Source: Aequorivita sp.
GTDB taxonomy: Bacteria; Bacteroidota; Bacteroidia; Flavobacteriales; Flavobacteriaceae
NCBI GenBank assembly: GCA_002715485.1
Contig: PAZL01000063.1
Coordinates: forward strand, 1-44,183
Length of the DNA stretch: 44,183 nt
Direction: 5' to 3'
Shown here piece by piece: positions 43,993-44,183 of the stretch. The notes under the pieces are model-generated. The model was given only the letters and a program-made list of their open reading frames with translations, was not told the DNA's origin and did no database searches. Both the position numbers and the translations under genes were made by a program. Within the stretch, counting starts at the first letter, position 1. The number at the start of each line of letters is the position of its first letter.

Positions 43993-44183
43993 ACGTGCAC
44001 TCGCAACTCCCGAACGTACACTCACATTTATCGAACGTGCACTCACAACTATCGAATGTGCACTCACAACTCCCGAACGTACACTCACAACTCCCGAACG
44101 TACACTCACAACTATCGAACGTGCACTCATAACTCCCGAACGTGCACTCATAACTCCCGAACGTGCACTCACAACTCCCGATC
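43993..44183. repeat. 21-bp tandem repeat, nine copies, reaching the window edge
   Basis: Nine direct copies of a 21-base unit, typically ACGTGCACTCACAACTCCCGA, run from 43993 to 44181; two bases of another copy follow. Differences fall at fixed positions: GTGCAC or GTACAC (ATGTGCAC once), CACAACT or CATAACT (with CGCAACT and CACATTT in the first two units), and CCCGA or ATCGA. The array continues beyond the window. As a multiple of three it is open in several frames, so coding cannot be ruled out. The segment 43665-43992 holds the riboswitch and no gene. Confidence 0.9.

Noticed and set aside
43957-44172. A minus-strand open frame with a 7-residue repeat in the 21-bp array
   Set aside because: Open frames are a by-product of a repeat whose length is divisible by three; two plus-strand frames are equally open, and there is no promoter or domain support.
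43993-44181. Regular repeats as a possible CRISPR array
   Set aside because: The units are directly adjacent with no unique spacers, and no cas gene is in the window.

Overview
The window reads as chromosomal DNA of a member of the Bacteroidota, class Flavobacteriia, most likely a Flavobacteriaceae species. The DNA is AT-rich and genes are dense. Many starts are preceded by the Bacteroidota promoter -7 box TAnnTTTG rather than an E. coli -10 box, and ribosome-binding sites are A-rich without a strong Shine-Dalgarno. Typical family-level genes are present: a type IX secretion (T9SS) sorting domain, a CarboxypepD_reg-like TonB receptor, DUF937, DUF4834, DUF6146 and DUF6787 proteins, a BatA-like protein and a YfhO protein. 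I cannot name the genus with confidence. I saw no tRNA, rRNA, insertion sequence, prophage or CRISPR array.

Layout. 1-5.1 kb: the tail of an unknown gene, a two-cluster ferredoxin facing away from a LuxC-like acyl-CoA reductase, serC-serA, a DUF937 protein and a small lipoprotein. 5.0-7.9 kb: an overlapping run of a DUF6787 protein, a small His/Cys exported protein and a TonB-dependent receptor, probably for a metal. 7.9-11.8 kb: folE and a small membrane protein on the minus strand, then lolD-like ABC ATPase, a TIGR02757 protein and a GAF histidine kinase. 11.9-16.5 kb: a BatA-domain protein, a dihydroorotase homologue that has lost its metal ligands, two small membrane proteins and a carboxylesterase. 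16.5-21.3 kb: a metallo-beta-lactamase hydrolase pair, a large conserved protein of unknown function, bcp, an iron-sulfur-less endonuclease III, a 50-residue gene and an ECF sigma factor. 21.5-29.9 kb: uvrA, a Ser/Arg/Asn-rich exported protein, a glycosyltransferase with a YfhO protein, and DUF4834. 30-39.4 kb: an outer-membrane protein, a GNAT protein, two PLP enzymes that look like a capnine (sulfonolipid) pathway pair, a lipoprotein oligopeptidase, YbaB, YegP and threonine aldolase. 39.5-44.2 kb: prfB with its programmed frameshift, a 990-residue T9SS-exported repeat protein, an orphan TPP riboswitch on the minus strand, and a 21-bp tandem repeat that runs to the window edge.

How the genes fit together. 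serC and serA make O-phosphoserine, which could feed both serine synthesis and the cysteate synthase-like enzyme at 34 kb. That enzyme's product would be the substrate of the acyltransferase next to it. The strongest oddity is at the right end. A nearly complete TPP riboswitch with its own promoter and an intrinsic terminator points at the 3' end of an oppositely oriented gene, so no thiamine gene lies downstream of it.
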